Shown here in pieces: positions 4,903 to 7,865 of a stretch of 7,865 nt of DNA. The number at the start of each line of letters is the position of its first letter. Within the stretch, counting starts at the first letter, position 1. Where the stretch lies: NCBI GenBank assembly GCA_047514575.1, contig JAKZYH010000487.1:1-7865 (forward strand), read 5' to 3'. The notes beneath the pieces are model-generated. The model was not told the origin of the DNA. It made no database searches and saw nothing but the letters and a program-made list of their open reading frames with translations. Source of the DNA: CAUZIZ01 sp047514575 (GTDB lineage: Bacteria; Acidobacteriota; UBA6911; RPQK01; JAJDTT01). The translations under genes were made by a program, and so were the position numbers.

Positions 4903-6387
4903 ATGAGATCTTTGAGAATCGCCTCCGTCGTATTCCTTTCAAGCTGTTTCCTAAGTCTCGGCGCCACAGTGGGACCCTCTCCTGAGAAGGTCCTCGACCT
5001 CGGATCGCGTCTTGAGCTCTTCGTCGACGATCGTCTGATCGAGTCTGCGGAAGGCGTCGAACTGGAACTCCAGCATCCGCGCGAAGCCGAGAAGGTCTTC
5101 GTCTTCGACCAGCCCTGGGAAGGGAACACTCCCTTCCACTTGGCGGTCTTCAAGGACGGAGACGTCTACCGCCTTTACTACCGCGGTAGCTCGGCCCCCG
5201 ATTACCTGATCAGAGAAGACCTCGAGCCCAACGAGAAATTTGTCCCCGCGCACACCAAGGTTTCGTGTTACGCCGAAAGTCGGGACGGAGTCAATTGGAC
5301 TCGACCTTCGCTAGGTCAGGTCGAGTTCAACGGTTCCAAAGAGAACAACATTCTGGAGATTGGCGGAGCGGCAAAGTTCAATCCGTTCAAGGATGAGAAT
5401 CCACAGACCCCGGACTCCTCGCGATACAAGGGGATCGCTTTTGCTCGCGCGGGTGGCAAGCGGGGACTGGTCGTGCTGGAGTCAGCCGATGCGGTTAACT
5501 GGAAGTGGATGGCCGAAGAGCCGGTCATCACCGATGGAGCTTTCGATTCTCACAACGTCGCTTTCTGGGACGGTGTCCGTGGAACCTATGTCTCGCTTTA
5601 CCGGGACTTCAAACACGGGGTTCGGACGGTCAAGTACGCTACCTCCAAGGACTTCGTACACTGGACACCGGGAGAGTGGGTGGACTATGGCGAGGCTCCC
5701 TCGGAACAACTCTACACCACCTCCACCGTGCCCTATTTTCGTGCTCCCCACATCTATCTGGCGTTTCCCAAACGCCTTGTGACCTGGCGCAATCCCCAGC
5801 ACTCTCCGGCGGTTCGCAACTCGGAGCTTGCCGGCCTCTCCGATTCGGTGTTCATGAGTAGCCGCGATGGAAGGCATTGGCACCGGTTCGTGGAGGCGTT
5901 TATTCGCCCCGGACGTGATCGCCGCAATTGGATTCATCGGACGAACTTTGTGGCCCGCGGAATCCATGCCAGCGCTCCCGATGAGATCTCGCTTTACCAG
6001 ATGCGGCACTACACCTACCCAACCGCCCATCTACGACGCCTGGTTCTCCGCACCGATGGCTTCGCTTCGGTGAGCGCAGGTTACCCCGGAGGCGAGTTTG
6101 TGACGCCACCCCTGGTATTCCAGGGCGAGAACCTGCGGCTCAATTACTCCACCTCAGCCGCCGGCAGCATAAAGGTAGAAATCCAGGGAGCCAACGGCCT
6201 GCCGCTGGGAGGGTACTCGCTGGAAGACTCTATCCCTATCTGGGGAGACGAGATCGAAGGTATCGCGGCCTGGAGGCGCGCTAGGAGTCGGGACCGAGGA
6301 AATCAGTTGAAGCGGATTGTCGGGAGCGTGATCAAGTTGCGCTTTGTGATGACTGACGCCGACCTCTACTCGATCCAGTTCAAGTAG
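4903..6387 (+). CDS. Secreted five-bladed beta-propeller protein, glycoside-hydrolase-like (GH32/GH43 clan type)
   Basis: A 494-residue protein. Residues 1-21 form a signal peptide (MRSLR, hydrophobic core, likely cut after LGA). L12-S13-S14-C15 also fits a lipobox but would be an unusually short lipoprotein signal. The mature part starts 'LDLGSRLELFVDDRLIES' (31-48), a hallmark of a large family common in Planctomycetes and Acidobacteria, then 'PWEGNTPFHLAVFKDGDVYRLYYRG' (71-95). Four blade-type S-x-D-x-x-x-W motifs follow at 126-132 (SRDGVNW), 194-200 (SADAVNW), 248-254 (SKDFVHW) and 320-326 (SRDGRHW), as in GH32/GH43 propellers. A C-terminal beta-sandwich covers about 385-494. A carbohydrate-acting role outside the cytoplasm is inferred; catalytic acids cannot be assigned safely. 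The start at ATG 4903 is chosen for the signal peptide, although no close Shine-Dalgarno is seen; a TTG at 4816 in frame would bury it. The rid gene follows 41 bases later. It ends with TAG. Confidence 0.88.
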   Translation: MRSLRIASVVFLSSCFLSLGATVGPSPEKVLDLGSRLELFVDDRLIESAEGVELELQHPREAEKVFVFDQPWEGNTPFHLAVFKDGDVYRLYYRGSSAPDYLIREDLEPNEKFVPAHTKVSCYAESRDGVNWTRPSLGQVEFNGSKENNILEIGGAAKFNPFKDENPQTPDSSRYKGIAFARAGGKRGLVVLESADAVNWKWMAEEPVITDGAFDSHNVAFWDGVRGTYVSLYRDFKHGVRTVKYATSKDFVHWTPGEWVDYGEAPSEQLYTTSTVPYFRAPHIYLAFPKRLVTWRNPQHSPAVRNSELAGLSDSVFMSSRDGRHWHRFVEAFIRPGRDRRNWIHRTNFVARGIHASAPDEISLYQMRHYTYPTAHLRRLVLRTDGFASVSAGYPGGEFVTPPLVFQGENLRLNYSTSAAGSIKVEIQGANGLPLGGYSLEDSIPIWGDEIEGIAAWRRARSRDRGNQLKRIVGSVIKLRFVMTDADLYSIQFK

Positions 6388-6428
6388 CAGGCGCCTTTCC
6401 AGAGGCTTACCGAGGAGTCTTGAGGGTC

Positions 6429-6845
6429 GTGAGAAAGACGATCTACCCCCTACCTGGAGGGAACCAGCTGGCCCGCTCAGGGTCGTTGGCAGGTCCCGTC
6501 GCCTTTTCCAACGCCGTTCGCGTTAGCGGAGGCACGATGGTCTTCGTGTCGGGACAGCTTGCCTTCGATCACAACCTGCAGCTGGTCGGTAAAGGCGACA
6601 TGAGGGCGCAGGCTCGGCAGGTGCTGACCAATCTCGGGGATGCCCTGTCCCAATCCGGAGCGAGCTTTCAAGATGTCGTTCGGGTCCAGGTATTTGTGAC
6701 CGATTTGACCGAGTTCAGGGCGATCCACGAAGTAAGGCTCGAATACTTTCCAGCGGACCACCTACCGGCCTCAACTCTGGTTCAGGTCGCTGGATTGGTT
6801 CATCCCGATGCCTTGATCGAGATGGATGCGGTGGCGATGATCTAG
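6429..6845 (+). CDS. RidA family protein (YjgF/YER057c/UK114), lacking the catalytic arginine
   Basis: A 138-residue protein with the Rid fold: 'FSNAVRVSGGTMVFVSGQLAFD' (26-47), 'QARQVLTNLGDALSQSGASFQDVVRVQVFVTDL' (62-94), and 'STLVQVAGLVHPDALIEMDAVAMI' (115-138). RidA itself is a cytosolic trimeric deaminase of reactive enamines/imines and uses an arginine in the 'P-A-R-S/T' motif (Arg105 in E. coli). Here the motif is 'LPASTLVQV', with Ser in place of Arg, as in Rid subgroups without proven deaminase activity. The start is uncertain: GTG 6429 lies 11 bases after GAGGAG (6412-6417), while the in-frame TTG 6420 is only two bases after it. The propeller gene ends 41 bases upstream, so the two are probably co-transcribed. 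The stop TAG (6843-6845) overlaps the stop of the convergent ThuA gene. Confidence 0.9.
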   Translation: MRKTIYPLPGGNQLARSGSLAGPVAFSNAVRVSGGTMVFVSGQLAFDHNLQLVGKGDMRAQARQVLTNLGDALSQSGASFQDVVRVQVFVTDLTEFRAIHEVRLEYFPADHLPASTLVQVAGLVHPDALIEMDAVAMI

Positions 6846-7865
6846 CGAGATCCGCCCGAACCGAAAAAGTCGATGTCCTTCACCTCCGAATCCGGTGCCC
6901 AGATTCGGATATTGCTGACCATTCCTGTGTCGTCAAAGGATCCCCATCCGATCCAACCGTGGCCGAAGGTTCTGTCGCTCGCCGTCATGATCGGCTGTGC
7001 CATGTCATTTACGAAGACCTTTATCGATCCAGTTTCAACATCTCGTTGGATGCGCACGTGGTGCCACTGCTTTTCTCCCCAATCGTGACCCGAAGTGGTT
7101 GAGGTCGAAATCTTTATCCGTGGGGCTCCGTTCACCCGGAAAATGTTGTGGGCATGATCGTCCGTCTGGGTGGAGATGTGCGTGTAGTAGAAGTGCGACG
7201 GGTCTTGAAAGCCGAAAAACAGACAGAGATCTCTGTGGCCGTACTCTCGACCCGTTTGTTGGACCGTCATATCAACCACGAAGGTACCGAATTTCTGGCC
7301 GTCGACAAGGGCGATGCTCAAGGGTGAGCGATGCGGTGGCTCATATTGACTTTGTCGAAACAACTCGAGGGCAGGCTGCTCTTGACCGCCTTGGCGATAT
7401 CTCCAGGCTGACGGATCGGAGAAAGCGAAATCTTGAATTGAACTCTCCCTCCCCATTCGCTGGAGGTAAAGCAAACGATGGCGCGCAGGGAGCTCATTTG
7501 CTGGAAGTGGGACCGGATCGGCTATGACGGCCCCGGCCGTGCTTGGAAACAGTTCCGGCACTGGTAGCGTCACCCGGTCGCTGCCCAACCACTCGACGGT
7601 CCGGGCGAAGAGAGTCTGAAACCCCACGCAATGAAGCGCATTTAGATGATCCTGTCCGGGCCAAAGGTGTCCCATGAGGTTGGTAGCGACACGTCCTTTT
7701 CCATAGGGGATGATCCACAAAAGGGGCTCGTGCTGGCCAGTGCCCCCTTGCCTCGGGTCCGAAAAGGCGGAAGCCAGTACCGTCATATTCTGGGCGGGTC
7801 CGCGCTGGGAGTGGTAGAGCTCGTCGGTAGCATGTAGCCACGAGCTTGGGATGTCTTTCAGGATC
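6842..7865 (-). CDS. ThuA domain protein with C-terminal LamG/DUF1080-like domain (5' end outside window)
   Basis: 340 codons are visible and the frame is open to the right edge, so the start is missing; the ATG at 7786 is internal. Visible residues 1-103 are the C-terminal half of a ThuA-like (trehalose utilization) domain: 'ILKDIPSSWLHATDELYHSQ' (1-20), 'NMTVLASAFSDPRQGGTGQHEP' split at 26-47, 'YGKGRVATNLMGH' (54-66), 'ALHCVGFQTLFARTVEWLG' (76-94), then 'VTLPVPELFP'. After a linker, about 140-325 look like a concanavalin A-type sandwich (LamG or DUF1080-like): 'FGTFVVDMTVQQTG', 'FFGFQDPSHFYYTHIS', 'QWHHVRIQRDVETGSIKVFVND' in pieces, 'GWIGWGSFDDTGMVSNIRIW'. ThuA plus such a sandwich is common in Planctomycetes and Acidobacteria, where a carbohydrate role is assumed but not proven. 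It is tail-to-tail with the rid gene, sharing CTAG. Confidence 0.88.
   Translation of the reverse strand, partial: ILKDIPSSWLHATDELYHSQRGPAQNMTVLASAFSDPRQGGTGQHEPLLWIIPYGKGRVATNLMGHLWPGQDHLNALHCVGFQTLFARTVEWLGSDRVTLPVPELFPSTAGAVIADPVPLPANELPARHRLLYLQRMGRESSIQDFAFSDPSAWRYRQGGQEQPALELFRQSQYEPPHRSPLSIALVDGQKFGTFVVDMTVQQTGREYGHRDLCLFFGFQDPSHFYYTHISTQTDDHAHNIFRVNGAPRIKISTSTTSGHDWGEKQWHHVRIQRDVETGSIKVFVNDMAQPIMTASDRTFGHGWIGWGSFDDTGMVSNIRIWAPDSEVKDIDFFGSGGSR

Noticed and set aside
6388..6411. Hairpin between the propeller and rid genes
   Set aside because: Only a 4-bp stem (GCCT/AGGC) with no T-run; not distinguishable from chance.

Overview
The window is 7.9 kb of moderately GC-rich, gene-dense bacterial chromosome. 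The gene mix suggests a soil or marine heterotroph of the Acidobacteriota or a related Planctomycete/Verrucomicrobia-like lineage. The pointers are a secreted five-bladed-propeller glycosidase-like protein of the 'FVDDRLIE' type, a ThuA-domain protein fused to a lectin-like domain, an LLM flavin oxidoreductase, and a low-complexity 'TACAAG/TCCAA' intergenic repeat. This assignment is inference from family distribution, not from a marker gene. Eight protein genes are supported, two of them cut by the window edges. No RNA gene, CRISPR array or intact insertion sequence was seen.

Layout. (1) 1-424, minus: N-terminal part of an iron-containing alcohol dehydrogenase, running off the left edge. (2) 425-1006: gene-free divergent region. 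It holds a palindrome beside the dehydrogenase ribosome site, a 168-bp MITE-like element with 29-bp inverted ends (502-669), an inverted repeat abutting a candidate sigma70-type promoter (880-941), and a 14-codon upstream ORF. (3) 1007-2983, plus: an SDR dehydrogenase and an LLM-class flavin monooxygenase. With the divergent dehydrogenase they look like a small oxidative catabolic cluster. (4) 3016-3648, minus: a Glyoxalase_3-type VOC protein, divergent from (5) 3754-4401, plus: YceH (DUF480). Their 105-bp spacer carries a 9-bp direct repeat exactly 30 bp apart. (6) 4402-4902: a second gene-free stretch built of repeats. (7) 4903-6387 and 6429-6845, plus: a secreted beta-propeller protein and a RidA-family protein that lacks the catalytic arginine. 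(8) 6842-7865, minus: C-terminal part of a ThuA/LamG-like protein. It converges on ridA so tightly that both genes end in the same CTAG.

How the genes may work together: the left block looks like oxygenation of a small organic compound followed by alcohol/ketone oxidation. The right block (propeller, Rid, ThuA plus lectin-like) looks like extracytoplasmic carbohydrate handling. Neither substrate can be read from the sequence. I found no clear new multi-gene system. The most noteworthy non-coding signals are the MITE-like hairpin element and the composite repeat region at 4402-4902.
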